Shown: positions 40,872-52,340, numbered from the stretch's first letter. The stretch is DNA of 64,000 nucleotides from Molanna angustata (GCA_963576475.1 OY754964.1:3987649-4051648); one strand, 5' to 3'. Made by a program: numbers and translations. The notes: generated from the letters alone by a model not told the origin.

Positions 40872-43049
40872 TGTAATGAAATGAGATACAAATCATTGTT
40901 GTTGTTCATAAAATTAAATCCATACCAGATCTTTTGCTTCTGCTGGATCCACTATCGTCCGGCTAGGACACACGGTAGAGCATTTCTTTGATTCTCAGAG
41001 GGAATACAGGTGGATAATTGAGAAACAGCGAGCGTGACCAGAACAAAACTGTATATTCTTTTGTGAAAGAGAGACAAATTTAATTAGAGATATAATGGTA
41101 CATATGGGTTAGTGTGATATGAGGTAATGATGGTGATGTTTGATGATTAAGAATAGTCTTACTTTCTAGGGTGGCCAACTAATTAAGATAAACAGTGATC
41201 ACTATTGTACATTTATATGAGCCTTAAGTATTTAAATATTTCAAAAGTCAGTTCCAGATTAAATTTATTTTTCAGGCCGAAGGGCCAACACTGAGTAATT
41301 AAGGAATTTCTTTTTTTTTCTTACCAAACTTAGTTCTAAGGGTATGTCGATATCAGTAATTCTAGGGACGATTCACGAAAAGGGGGTGTGCGAAAGTCAA
41401 TGATCTCAAACCTTTAGTCCGACGGTGGGGAGAAATTGCCTTATCACGTATTCAACAAGGCCTGATGTTTCCAACCGTGATGGAGGTGAAGAAGAGAAGC
41501 GGCAGGGGCGATCTAATGTTGAAGGCGCTCCAGACTTTCTCTCATCAAGGGGAGAAGCCTAATCCGAGGTGATAACAAGGCAGTTGGCCTACTGTCAGTC
41601 GTATACATCCCGTGTGGCAGACATAGGTGTTAACACTTCGTTATGTGTTCATACAACCACGCGAAGTCACTTTGAAGATGAAAGAAATTGAAAAACAGTC
41701 ACGAAGTATGGCTTGCTACCATTTAATCAAAAGGTACAGCTCGTACGCAGCCGATTGAGATTTAAACACTTCGTTATGGATTCACACACCTACGCGAGGT
41801 CACTTTGAAAATTAATGAAATTATAAAACTGTCTCCAAGTATGACTAGCGACCATTTATTTAAAAGGTACAGCTCGTACGCAGCCGATTGAGATTTAAAC
41901 ACTTCGTTATGGATTCACACACCTACGCGAGGTCACTTTGAAAATTAATGAAATTATAAAACTGTCTCCAAGTATGACTTGCGACCATTTATTTAAAAGG
42001 TACAGCTCGTACGCAGCCGATAGAGATTTAAACACTTCGTTATGGATTCACACACCTACGCGAGGTCACTTTGAAAATTGATGAAATTATAAAACTGTCT
42101 CCAAGTATGACTTGCGACCATTTATTTAAAAGGTACAGCTCGTACGCAGCCGATAGAGATTTAAACACTTCGATATGGATTCACACACCTACGCGAGGTC
42201 ACTTTGAAAATTAATGAAATTAAAAAACTGTCTCCAAGTATGACTTGCGACCATTTATTTAAAAGGTGCAGCTCGTACGCAACAGATTCAGATGTTAACA
42301 CTCCGTTATGTGTTCATTCAACTACGCGAAGACACTTTGAAATTTGATGAACTTAAAAAACTGTCTCCAAGTATGACTTGCGACCATTTATTTAAAAGGT
42401 ACAGCTCGTACGCAACAGATTCAGATGTTAACACTCCGTTATGTGTTCATTCAACTACGCGAAGACACTTTGAAATTTAATGAACTTAAAAAACTGTCTC
42501 CAAGTATTACTTGCGACCATTTATTTAAACGGTACAGCTCGTACGCAACAGATGGAGAGGTTAGCACTTCGTTATGTGTTCATATAACCACGCGAAGACA
42601 CTTTGAAATTTAATGAACTTAGAAAATTAAAAAAAAAACGAACCGAAGTATGTATTGTGATGTTGTTTTATACGCCTCCTTCACGCATAAGGCGGTATAC
42701 TCAGAGATCCGACTCGGATTTTTAGATAATTAGTTTATAACGACACTCTCTGTTTAGTTACAATGCCTTACATCGATTCCAGGCATAAAACACAATGAAC
42801 TGAGTGAATACGCTGATAGATCGCGGAGCAAAACAAAGCGTGGTGTGTAACCGTTAGAAAAAGACGCCGACTGAAGGCGGGAGTTGACGGGGGCGACGGT
42901 GGGTGTTTTGAGGGGAGCGGGGGGGGCCGCTTGACACCAGCTGCGTTTTTAGCGAGACCTTGAACTAGTTCAATACGTAACTACTGCCGCCAATTTTAAA
43001 TTTGAAAAGATAATTATTTAAATACGTAGCGAGCGTACCGCTCGCTACA
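40872..43049 (-). repeat. 5' LTR of the gypsy element
   Basis: 2,178 bp, with the same ends, hairpin (43026-43048) and 133-bp array as the other LTR, offset by exactly 9,362 bp. It should contain the promoter and the R region, but no TATA box or initiator could be assigned with confidence. Confidence 0.95.
41627..42612. repeat. 133-bp tandem array inside the 5' LTR
   Basis: It has the same 7.4-copy array with the same order of unit subtypes as at 32265-33250. No unit has been gained or lost between the two LTRs. Confidence 0.9.
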
Positions 43050-43147
43050 ACATATACAAATATATCGATGAGATTGTAAAATGGATAGTCAATAAATAAA
43101 TAAAATATATATTCTGCTGAAATACCTAGATAGGTACCTTCATTAAA

Positions 43148-43300
43148 TTTTATTAAACTAGTTGCATGTAACACATGATATCCAACTGTCGATGGCGATA
43201 TTATGCATAATTGAAAAATACGTACCAAACTATAAACACTTTGAAACACAAATTAATAAATATTTTAAGATATTTTGTTTTCTATATATAACATGTATTT
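43148..43300 (-). repeat. Fragment of the ~1-kb dispersed repeat
   Basis: AACTAGTTGCATGTAACACA, then ATCCAACTGTCGATGGCGAT and AAATATTTTAAGATATTTTG match the terminal ~150 bp of the family in reverse orientation. Confidence 0.65.
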
Positions 43301-43615
43301 TATTTATTTATTTTAATTTTGGCGCATGTTACAAAAATTAATACATAATAAATGTACAAAGCAAAATAATATAAACACCAAAATTCCCATACAGGTGTTT
43401 CCTGTGTGTGGGTATACAATATAAATACTCCTACATATAAACCACAGAAAATATTCAAAGTAAAAAAAAAAAACGAAAATATTTATAATTGCACCTAATA
43501 TGAACAAATAAAATATAATATTGATACATAAAAATGCCTATAAAACGTAAAAAATCCAATGTATCTAAAATATTACAACTTATAACAAGAGTGAAACATA
43601 ATAACCTATAAAACG
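43301..43615. other. AT-rich stretch, nothing recognised
   Basis: No gene or array. It is A-rich with several ATAAA runs. Confidence 0.45.
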
Positions 43616-43617
43616 TG

Positions 43618-43925
43618 GTGTAACACGGATAGACAGAATCCGCAATGAGTATCCGCAGAGGGTCATTTAAAGTGACACCAATAGCTGAAAATATGAAAGA
43701 ATGCAGAATGACATTTTATGGTCAGAGATGAATGCGCAGAGATAAAGATTATTCGGTAAAGAAAGCGCTCAACATCCCAGCTAGACCTAAGGGTAGAAGC
43801 AAACCCACAGGAATATGGTGGTCCAGTATTGAGAAGGATCTGGCGGCTCAGAGTGTTCCCGTTGTGACAACCCAGGACAGAATATTCTGGCGCTTACGTA
43901 CAAGGAGCCCTGACCCTGGATAAAT
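43618..43925 (+). pseudogene. RTE-like LINE ORF2 C-terminal fragment (family e)
   Basis: IRNEYIRRSFKVTPIAENMK (one indel upstream), then MRRDKDYSVKKALNIPAR, WWSSIEKDLAAQ and DRIFWRLRTRSPDPG before a stop. The I-R-N-E-x-I-R-x-S-x-x-V-x-P-I-x...M-R-R...V...A-L...W...K-D-x-x-x-x...W-R-x-x-x-R-x-x-D-P-G pattern marks one RTE-type LINE family. A stop replaces part of the WYGHV motif (GQR*), so the copy is dead. Confidence 0.75.
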
Positions 43926-44375
43926 CGGGATAGAGAGGCTATAAATAGAAGAAGATAACAAGAGTGAAATAAACCAGATAAAAAAAAATATATACCATAC
44001 AAAAACAAGTACATTGAACGAGATATACATGGACTGGCCACAACACTACAAAGACAGTCTACCCACAAATGTATCAAGCGACTCACAACAATCTCTAGGA
44101 TAGATCTCTAGTCGCTCTCTTCTAAGGTAGGATTCGCATATCGCAGTCAAATACATTAATCTATCTAATAAATCCTATGAAAAATATATAAAGAGTTTAT
44201 CAGTGGATTAAAATGGATATCAAATTTCTTTTTCTTCTATATGTAGTGTATAAGTTTGGAGTCTTGGATATTTTTGTTGTTCAAGGAATTGTTGATGTAG
44301 CTGAACTGCTTGTCAATTTTATCTAATATTACATGAAGCATGGTGGCAATATTCTGATATTTAAAAAAAATAAAT
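43926..44375. other. AT-rich stretch, nothing recognised
   Basis: No gene, array or clear palindrome was seen. Confidence 0.4.
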
Positions 44376-44379
44376 ATAT

Positions 44380-44540
44380 CCTTGAAACAAGTACATATGC
44401 ATCCTCATACGTTCCCTTAATTAAGCATTAATGCTTGTGCTATAGGTGAACGAAATCGGTCGTGGCAGGATTCGAACACGCGACCACTGGATAACTAGTC
44501 CAGTGGGTTAACCGCTCTGCCGCCACCCATCTAAAACTTT
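44380..44540 (-). mobile_element. tRNA-derived SINE, family 1
   Basis: On the minus strand: GATGGGTGGCGGCAGAGCGG (box A region), an anticodon-like stem CTGGA/TCCAG, and box B GTGTTCGAATCC. The body then runs CACCTATAGCACAAGCATTA, GGGAACGTATGAGGATGCAT and TACTTGTTTC. The acceptor stem does not pair, so it is not a tRNA gene. It is the best-preserved copy; others are at 52190-52340 and 6098-6419. Confidence 0.75.
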
Positions 44541-46135
44541 CCAACACAATTTAACATAAAATCTAATAAATTTAAATTGATAAGAAGGTGTATGTGTTAC
44601 ATATTTTCTAAATCTTCTTCAATCCCTACAAGGACATAATTTCCAATGTAATCTATTTATTTTCATCTGGTCTTCATGACGTACAGGAGAAGCTCCATCA
44701 CCTGTTATCTCAATACTGTCACTCTTTCATCATGATCCTCTTTTTCTGGGAATATGGAGTCCATCATTCTCTCGTACGTATATTGGTGTGGAAAAAGTAA
44801 CGTCTTTGAAAAAAAATATCTAAGTTAATAAAGAGATATCTTGTTAACGTATCAGCAAAATATTTTTTTTTCTACGTTATCATTTTATATAATACATATT
44901 ATTCTCTTTTCGGGGGTGAAAACGAATTTCGTTTTAAAATCAAAACAGTTGTCAAGGCGATAATCTGAAATTGAATTCCATTCCCACAATTTGGTTAAGC
45001 ATTGTTGGACCTTTGCAAAATCGTTAGGCGATTCCTAGTCCTTTTTTGCTCTGTCCCATACCATTCGATTTGGCTCGCTCTTAATCCAAAACTATTGAAT
45101 TATACTCTCCAGAAAGGTTCAATTTGTATTCAAACAGCCGGAAATTAGATCTCTGTCAAAGTCAGATTAAAGGGGGAATCATCCAATAATTGACATCTTT
45201 CGTTTTACACTTCCCTTTTTTGAAATAGGCCATTTGACACGGTTCGGCCCGAGCATTATCTTCACCTTAAACGATAACTCAACACACCTTTTCCTTACCT
45301 TTTATTTTTTAAATAAATAGGTCGAAATTGTTTGGCCCGCTCAACTGTGTTCTTTACAGAAATTAAAAGCACAAGCGATTGGGTAAATTTGAACACGAAT
45401 TCTTATGGCTTCAAAGCTGCTTCAACAACATTTTTACATAATTTTGGCTTGACAAATACAAAAAAATATGTACAAGCTGTTTTGTGATAATCCGATTCGA
45501 GTAGTTTATTGTGAGATAAAGAAATGACAATTGTAGATTGTTGTCAACAATTGAACCCAGGTGGTTCAAGCGAGACCTGAAGTGGCGGCCGTAACGAGAC
45601 AGGTTTGGAGAATACTAATGTTGGATGTCAACAAACAAGGTTTTTAGATTGTATCAAAGGAGTGGCAGGGATTGATTGGATGTGGTGTGCCAACACCACA
45701 AAAAAAGGAAGAGTGGAAGAAGAAGGAAAATATTCACCTTTGGAGGCAGGCATGCTGATGAAGATGAGCATCAATTTATTAATAACTTCATTGAAATGCA
45801 AGTAGTTACATTATATTACGTAAGAATTACTTACTTAGTACTCTTTTCAATAAAGTATAAAGAATACCAGTTTAAGATTTAATAAACATATTGTTTCACC
45901 TCAAATACAAAGTCTGTTGCTCACATACAGTTACTTCCAAATTAAGGCTTATTGATCCAGAGAAGCACAATTTGTTCCAGAAACTATGTATATTAGCTCG
46001 TTGTCTTCTCTGCTGGAAAATGAACTTTGGTCGTCGAAATAAGAAACGACATTATTAGGGTGGAAATTCGACCGCACAACATATAGTAAATTTTTCTTCT
46101 CCCTCTTCTTCGTTTAGTAGACCTATTGGTCTGTA
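44541..46135. other. Stretch with no recognised gene
   Basis: Composition is less AT-rich near 45100-45800. Two overlapping frames at 45605-45882 are 66-68 codons long and unrecognised, and neither has convincing splice sites. They could be relics of a DNA transposon, but I see no motif to support that. Confidence 0.4.
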
Positions 46136-46139
46136 ATTC

Positions 46140-46325
46140 AAAAGTAGATAAAACAAGAAAGTTTGATTTAACTTTTATACTCAGAATTACGAATTTTTGT
46201 TTGAGTCAGGTGGTATCAATATTTGAATTAATTTTTTATAAAAGCTAGAACGCTGAACATACAAATACGATATCTCAAACTGGCTTTATGAAAAAGTTTC
46301 AGGGTTTCTCATTTTTTTTAACTGA
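46140..46325 (+). repeat. Fragment of the ~1-kb dispersed repeat
   Basis: ACTTTTATACTCAGAATTAC, then AGCTAGAACGCTGAA and TTTCAGGGTTTCTCA match the interior of copies A and C. Confidence 0.6.
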
Positions 46326-46344
46326 GAAAAACATTATTTTATAT

Positions 46345-46745
46345 AAGTAGATTAGGTTATATGACACGGCGTTGAGGCATGGACCCTCAAGGTTGGTAAC
46401 ACAAACCGCCTGGAAGCGTTCGAAATTTGGATTCATCGTAGAATGCTAAGGATATCCTGGACCGACATGGTGAGCAACGTTGAAGTCTTGCGTAGAGCTA
46501 ATACTGACAGACAGTTGTTCACGACAGTCAAACTCCGTAAGACTTTATATATTGGTCACATAATGAGAAGCGAAAAATACTCGATCGTACAGTTGATCAT
46601 AAATGGAAAGATTGAGGGCCGTAGAGGGGTCGGCAGAAAGCAGCTATCCTGGCTCCGTAACATTTCGAAGTAGACCGGAATGAGGCGTGTGGAGGGAAAG
46701 TTTCTCCCGAGTGATCGTCAACGTCGGGGGGGACCCGACAGGACA
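46345..46745 (+). pseudogene. RTE-like LINE ORF2 C-terminal fragment (family f)
   Basis: The frame reads WTLKVGNTNRLEAFEIWIHR, RRMLRISWTDMVSNVEVLRR, then KLRKTLYIGHIMRSEKYSI and GKIEGRRGVGRKQLSWLRNI. LEAFExWxxRRMLRISWTDxVSNxEVLRR...GHxxR...GKIEGRRGxGRxxxSWLRN is diagnostic of a widespread insect RTE-like LINE family. It ends in a (GAA)n tail at about 46749-46761. It is truncated upstream and frameshifted at about 46370. Confidence 0.8.
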
Positions 46746-47210
46746 CACAAAGAAGAAGAAGAGGTTATATGAGGAGTCAGGAGATCTCTAAAACCTTACA
46801 GACACTGCACTTAAAGTACCAAAAAGAGCTTAAAATGAGGAAAGAGATGGCTCAATGTTCAATGAAAATGTAGAAAAGCTAAGCTAAATCTATCTAGCTA
46901 GTAAAATATATCATAAAAACCCTATCTCTCTTTTACAAAAAAAAATAAACAATAATATTGTGTTTCAATTCATTGAGAAAGATCATTTATTAATGAACAA
47001 TCCATTATTTGTGTAAAACTATTTTCGTATCAGATGGCGAATCAACTTTCATCATCTTGATAAGGATTGTTTATGAACAAAAAACAGCGATTTAATTTGA
47101 TATTTGGGAATGAGATATGGCAGGTAGTATTAATGAAGACAAAACAGGAGACCTTTTGAAGAATTACAATCGATTAGATCTACCTATAAGTAAATATATT
47201 TTTTTCGATG
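46746..47210. other. Stretch with no recognised gene
   Basis: Nothing supportable was seen. Confidence 0.4.
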
Positions 47211-47214
47211 TATT

Positions 47215-47560
47215 TACTAATTGCATGTAACACATGAGATTCAACTGTCGATGGCGATAGTATGTATAATTGAAGAATACGTATCAGAATATCAACATAA
47301 TCACAAATTAATAAATATTTTATGATATTTTGTTTTCTATATAAAATATGTAGGTAGGTATGTATGTCAGGATGGGATAGTATGAAGGTCAGTCTGTTTT
47401 TCCTACCCAGAATATGAAAACAGCATAATGGTATGTATGTATGTTTGGAGATTAAGTATCAAATTATTGAGTCTTCTTAGATATTGTGTATAGGCCACTG
47501 TCATACAAATGGTAATGAAACGATATTGTCACTAAAGTCAATTTTAATAAATAATATCGC
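47215..47560 (-). repeat. Partial copy of the ~1-kb dispersed repeat
   Basis: It starts with the terminal segment (ATTGCATGTAACACATGAGA, TTCAACTGTCGATGGCGATA) and runs through ACCCAGAATATGAAAACAGC and AGTCTTCTTAGATATTGTGT, ending near GTCACTAAAGTCAATTTTAA. It is one end of the family, about 345 bp, in reverse orientation. Confidence 0.7.
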
Positions 47561-47639
47561 GTTAAATATTGTTAGATATATTTTTAAAAAAGTATCCTTT
47601 TAAAAATATTTGTTTTCTTACATAATTAATAACTTAATA

Positions 47640-47910
47640 TAATAGGTATTTAAAAATTATATTGGTGGGTTTATTTAAGCTGTATTATGTTTTATTTATA
47701 ATTTTGTAATGTATTATATCTAAGTTGCTATGATATTTTTGTGTGTGTTTATTTCTAATGTTATTTCTAATTTGAAATGCTATTTTTGTGTGTGTTTTGT
47801 TAGTTGGCATTCACTGTGCTTTAGCCCTGCTACAGTTTTTTTTTTACCTAGTGGGACATTGCAGATACGAATATTATTTTTCAATTATATATATGTGTGT
47901 ATTAATAAAT
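47640..47910 (+). mobile_element. Possible decayed LINE 3' tail
   Basis: GCTTTAGCCCTGCTACAG, a T run, then ACCTAGTGGGACATTGC at about 47818-47866 resembles the shared LINE stem-loop with the inner stem replaced by poly-T. The 3' flank is AT-rich (ATTAATAAATTAAATAA). Confidence 0.35.
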
Positions 47911-48705
47911 TAAATAATTCACAAACAAAAATATGTAATACACATTTTGAATACAAAATCATAAAAAAATAACTTATGATTAAGAAGTAATGTCATAAAA
48001 TGAAACAAAACCGAAATTCAAAAATGTATAATCACACGTAAATACAAATTCTCATAAATTAAAGGTTAATCAAACGCAATGCAAGAAGAAAAATAAAATG
48101 TTTTGTACATTCATATATGAAAATATTTACAATGATAAGAAACAGTAAAATTGTCATGACATGAAATGAAAAAAATAATTACTTAAGTAAGTATGCATTT
48201 AAAAATACACTAATGTGTATTAAAATATCAGAAACTGGGTGACTGAATAAAAAAATCACAGCCTATGTGTCACACTGTTACTAAAAATAATAAACATTTT
48301 TAACGCTGCAGAAATAGATTTCACGAATACCCATGGAAAAACCCAAATGTTCCAGTTAACATTGGTATGTACATAATATAATTATGTTACATAATATATG
48401 TTTTGTGTGAAATGGTAATGCTAGAACCTAGTACCTACAACTACATATTCATAGTGCATTCAATTTTGTAACACGTTACGTAGTTCTTGTCGACGTTGTA
48501 TAGTGAAATTCAGCGTCGCGACGCTGCTCGCTGCACTGGAGACAAATAACAGTGCTCGAAATATAAAACAAGATTATTATTATTAGCTATAGTAATTGGG
48601 ATGCAACGCTCAACATCACGGCTCATAAACTGCTTTAAATTTGAAATATTTCTATGTTTTGAGCTAACATTAGATACAATTACTTCGAAATTGGGCTAAA
48701 TTATA
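47911..48705. other. AT-rich stretch, nothing recognised
   Basis: The only feature noted is a perfect 16-bp GC-rich palindrome, CAGCGTCGCGACGCTG, at 48511-48526. Confidence 0.45.
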
Positions 48706-48710
48706 TTAAA

Positions 48711-49835
48711 ACTAGTTGCATGTAACACATGAGATTCAACTGTCGATAGGGATAGTATGTTTAGTTGAAGAATAAGAATCAAACTATAAACCCATAAATC
48801 TAAATTATTGAAAATTTTAACATATGTTGCTATGTATGTCAAGATAGGACAGTATGGAGGTCAGTCCTCTTTTCCTACCCAGAATATGAAAACAGCATGA
48901 TGGTTCTGTATGTATGTTTGGATAATAAGTAGGTACATATCAAACTATTAAGTCTTCTTAAATATTGTTTATAAGCGATTGCCATACAAATTGTATGAAG
49001 CAATGTCGTCACTAAATTCAATTTTTATAAAAATTGTTAGAGAAAAATTGAGATTTGCTTATACAAAATCAATATTTTTTATTGAAAATTAAATTATCTA
49101 GTTGGGGTGTTTCGGCTTTTTTCGATATTTTTAAAAAAATTGGAAATATAGGCAAAATTCTTAATAAAAAATGTTTGAGAAACCCTGGAATTAAAAAAAT
49201 CTATGTTTATACCAATTTTCAGCGTTCTAGCTTTTACGGTTTCTGAGATATATGGAAAAATAGATCAAAATTTCAAAAGTTGATAACCCCTGACTGAAAC
49301 AAAAATGTTTGAGAAACCCTGGATTATTTTGAAAAAACCAATTTGAGATTTTGTATTTGTCTATGTTTGTACCAATTTTCAGCGTTCTAGCGTTTATGGT
49401 TTCTGAGATATATGGAAAAATAAAATAAAAATTCAAAAGTTGATAACCCCTGACTGAAACAAAAATTCAAAATTCCGAGTATAAAAGTTTTGTAGCCCTG
49501 TAACTGTTTATATATTCTGAAATTTTAGGCTCTGTAAATTGAGCGGATCAAAAGTTATAAGGGGGGGGGGACACACACAGACACACACACACACACACAC
49601 ACACAGACACACAAACACACACACAGACACACGAAATGTTCTACTCCGAATTCTGAGTAAATCCGTGTATGGAACATATATGCTGCGAAGCCTCTACGTT
49701 GGTGTTTTTTGACTTCAAAGTTGGAAAAGCCGTGAAAAAAGTAGACCTCTGCATACAATTCTCGCGTATCCTGGCTTGAAACATTGTCGATATGTTAAGA
49801 GAACAAAGTTCTCCTGAACAAATCGACAGTTGGAT
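48711..49835 (-). mobile_element. ~1-kb dispersed repeat, copy B (longest)
   Basis: The full-length reverse-orientation copy runs from ACTAGTTGCATGTAACACAT, TTCAACTGTCGAT to ATCGACAGTTGGAT. It includes the subterminal hairpin GAGAAC/GTTCTC near 49800-49813, the (CA)n tract at 49571-49633 and an internal tandem duplication (about 161 bp; ACCAATTTTCAGCGTTCTAG at 49210 and 49371). Confidence 0.75.
49565..49640. repeat. (CA)n microsatellite with G tract
   Basis: A G run followed by ACAC repeats with occasional AG interruptions inside copy B. The same position in copies A and C carries (GT)n. Confidence 0.85.
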
Positions 49836-50240
49836 TATCGAGCCCCGTTGAATAAAATAAAAGGTCTCTTGAGGAATTGTAAGATTCTGGCGAAATCTTA
49901 TCGATTTTCGCCAACGGTTAAATTTCCAGGCGCTAGTGGATAAATATTCGACATTAATCACAGACGTATGTACGTGATTTGGTTTTGTGATTTGACTTCG
50001 ATATCTTTGGCTAAGTAACCTTTAATAGGTTGGGTATATTGTTTTCCCAAGACATTATTGACGCACGATTTTTCTTATCCTACAACGAGAACAACCATTA
50101 CAATCCACGAAGAATTTACTTTGTTAACGAATGGGCTGTCAACTTTGTTGAACTTACAGTTAAGTTATTGGCATTGGACAATTGAAGTCACGCATATTGT
50201 CTAGAAAAACTACAGCCACACTATACAAGACACTAACTAT
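49836..50240. other. Stretch with no recognised gene
   Basis: Nothing supportable was seen. Confidence 0.4.
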
Positions 50241-50244
50241 TAAT

Positions 50245-50400
50245 CGCTGTTAACCCAACAAGTAGAAGAAGCATAGGGAGACCGTAATTACGATGGCTAT
50301 GGAGCAGCAGAACTAGAAGGACTGGAAATTGGGCAGCCAACGATAAAGCAGAATGGAGAACATTCTTGGAGGCAGCCAGGACGCTGAGGATGATGACTTC
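50245..50400 (+). pseudogene. 3' end of a family-a RTE-like LINE
   Basis: AGTAGAAGAAGCATAGGGAG matches 5861-5880 (GTAGAAGAAGCGTAGGGAG). Translation gives SRRSIGRP, a stop, LRWLW, then NWAANDKAEWRTFLEAARTL and a GATGATG tail. Only the last ~150 bp of the element remain. Confidence 0.65.
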
Positions 50401-50870
50401 GACCACCACCCGCTCAACGTATGCAGGTAATCGACCCTTTCACAGAACGGCAAGTGAACGAGAAAAATGCATATCTACCTCATGGCAAGCAATCTCGCGA
50501 TCTCGGCGCCATGATCCAAAAAGAAAAATCAACGAATCTGAATAGATTGACATTCGTGGACCGTTATTGTGTTTATAACGAAAAGTTTCTTGAGTTTTCC
50601 TGCCTAATCACAGCATGTAGGTATATTTGTTTTGCTGAACTTACCACACGTGCCATCCCCATTCACTCTACTGGAATTTAACCTCTTTTTTTGTACACGA
50701 ATGAGTTATTTTATTCAACAGGTTTAAAATAGACTGCTCGTTTCTCATGTCTAATGACAAGTTATCCGTATGTAATTGTCATCCTTCCTGAAGAAGAAAC
50801 AGACGCTTTTAAGCGGTGAAATAAAATCTCTTTTAAGGTTTAAACAATAAAATCATATCATGCCATCACT
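50401..50870. other. Stretch with no recognised gene
   Basis: An 86-codon frame at 50421-50681 shows no recognisable domain and is left uncalled. Confidence 0.4.
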
Positions 50871-50874
50871 TAAT

Positions 50875-51145
50875 TTTCCTATTTGGGGTAGGCAGAGAGA
50901 ACCAAACGCCAGACTCCTCTATTTTGTCATAATCTCGCTTCGTTCACGTCCAAGCATCGTCTCATACACATTCTTCCATTATTAATACTTTAACGTCTCC
51001 ATCCTTCAAATGTCTATTTATGCCGACCTCTACTTTTTAATTTATTAGCGTTTTTTAATTGCGTTATATTTTTTTTGTTAGACGATCACCACTGATTCTT
51101 TCTATGTGGCCAAATCACCTAAGGACATTTTCATCTGATGTGTCA
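50875..51145 (-). pseudogene. 3' end of a family-c RTE-like LINE
   Basis: GGGTAGGCAGAGAGAACCAA, then GCCAGACTCCTCTATTTTG and ATCGTCTCATACACATTC parallel the terminal sequence of 52970-53240. Frame remnants of the GH(I/M)RR region lie near 51100-51120. It is heavily decayed. Confidence 0.6.
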
Positions 51146-52185
51146 CAAAGTTAATTCGATAAATAGGTATTCATGAATTAAAAAAAAACAACTAAACTTA
51201 GCCGAAGAAACTGTAGGTATGGTAGAATACACAATATTGGATGTTTTTATGACTATTGTTATTTTCGATTTTCTCTACAGAACAAGGAGATGATAAAATT
51301 TTCAAGTAGGTACATACTATGAATTGTTTTTGAATAACTCGCGTTACACAACGAGTTTGTTTTCATGCTTATCCAGAAAAGTTTCCTCAATTCTTTTCTC
51401 CCCAACAAATTGATTCTTGTATAAAAACTTTTCCATATAGGAAGTCAAACAGCCAATTATTTTCACGCTTTCCTGCCCCTTGTTTACCAAACAACTAAAG
51501 TTTGAGTTACCAAAACATCTGTTTGTTAAATTATTTTACAATAATAATTATCATTTAACAAATTTCGGGGTTGATTCAGAGAGAATCAGTACATAAATTG
51601 CGAAGATAGGAACTACAAAAGTTACATAAAACGACACAGAACAGTTGAATTTATTGTAAGCGTAGGTTGTCAAAGCAATTTTTGTTCCTATTGATTATCA
51701 TATTTAATTAATTTACTGTTTCCAGTATGAAATTGAAACGAATTGATTTAATTACTTTTTGTATCGCTTCTCGGGTTACTAAACATCTTTTTTTTTCAAC
51801 AACAAAGTGTCACATTTTGTAGACCGTCTCACAAAGCCAAATCGAAAACGCACTTCAAACTGTGTCTCCGTCTCATTTTTTATTATTTTGCATCCAGCGA
51901 AAGTGGTCTGTTTTGCCACTAGTATTTTTTATCCAATAATGCGAAAATTTCGTTAAAAGTAAGTAATTATAATCTTTGTTGATTTGATGACTTAGGATGC
52001 TGAAGCTTTTATATATTTGTAAACATTTCCTTGAGTTTATTGCCAATGGAAATGTCCATCAGATCAGTGTCTAGAAAAGCAATTATTGCGTGTATTTTTT
52101 TTCCTGCTAGAAATCAAACCTTGGCCTTATCTCAATCCTTCGAAAGTCCACAATTGACATTTTTTTCTACAATAAAAATGATTAT
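51146..52185. other. AT-rich stretch, nothing recognised
   Basis: No gene, array or palindrome was recognised. Confidence 0.4.
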
Positions 52186-52189
52186 GTCC

Positions 52190-52340
52190 TTGTTAAACAA
52201 GTACATATACATCTTCCTACGTTCCCTATAAGCATAAATGCTTTTGAAGGTGAAGGAAATCGGTCGAGGCAGGATTCCAACTCGCGACCACTGGATTAAT
52301 AACTCTATGCGCTAACCACTCTGCCATTGACCCATGACAT
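52190..52340 (-). mobile_element. tRNA-derived SINE, family 1
   Basis: On the minus strand: ATGGGTCAATGGCAGAGTGG, box B GAGTTGGAATCC, then CTGCCTCGACCGATTTCC, AAGCATTTATGCTTATAGGG and ATGTATATGTACTTGTTT. It is highly similar to 44380-44540. The anticodon arm is altered. Confidence 0.75.

Larger units (their letters stand above)
31506..43053 (-). mobile_element. Complete Ty3/gypsy LTR retrotransposon with ACAT target duplication
   Basis: LTR (31510-33687), internal region (33688-40871) and LTR (40872-43049), flanked by ACAT at 31506-31509 and 43050-43053. On the element strand the order is 5' LTR, gag, pol (protease, RT, RNase H, integrase), about 2.5 kb of non-coding sequence, 3' LTR. That is the Ty3/gypsy order, with integrase last. 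There is no env-like ORF. All catalytic motifs are intact and I found one difference between the LTRs, so this is a young, potentially competent copy of 11.54 kb. The LTR length is unusual. Confidence 0.95.

Noticed and set aside
44455..44532. Possible tRNA gene
   Set aside because: Box A and box B-like sequences and an anticodon-like stem are present, but the acceptor stem does not pair and the same head is attached to a repeated SINE body.
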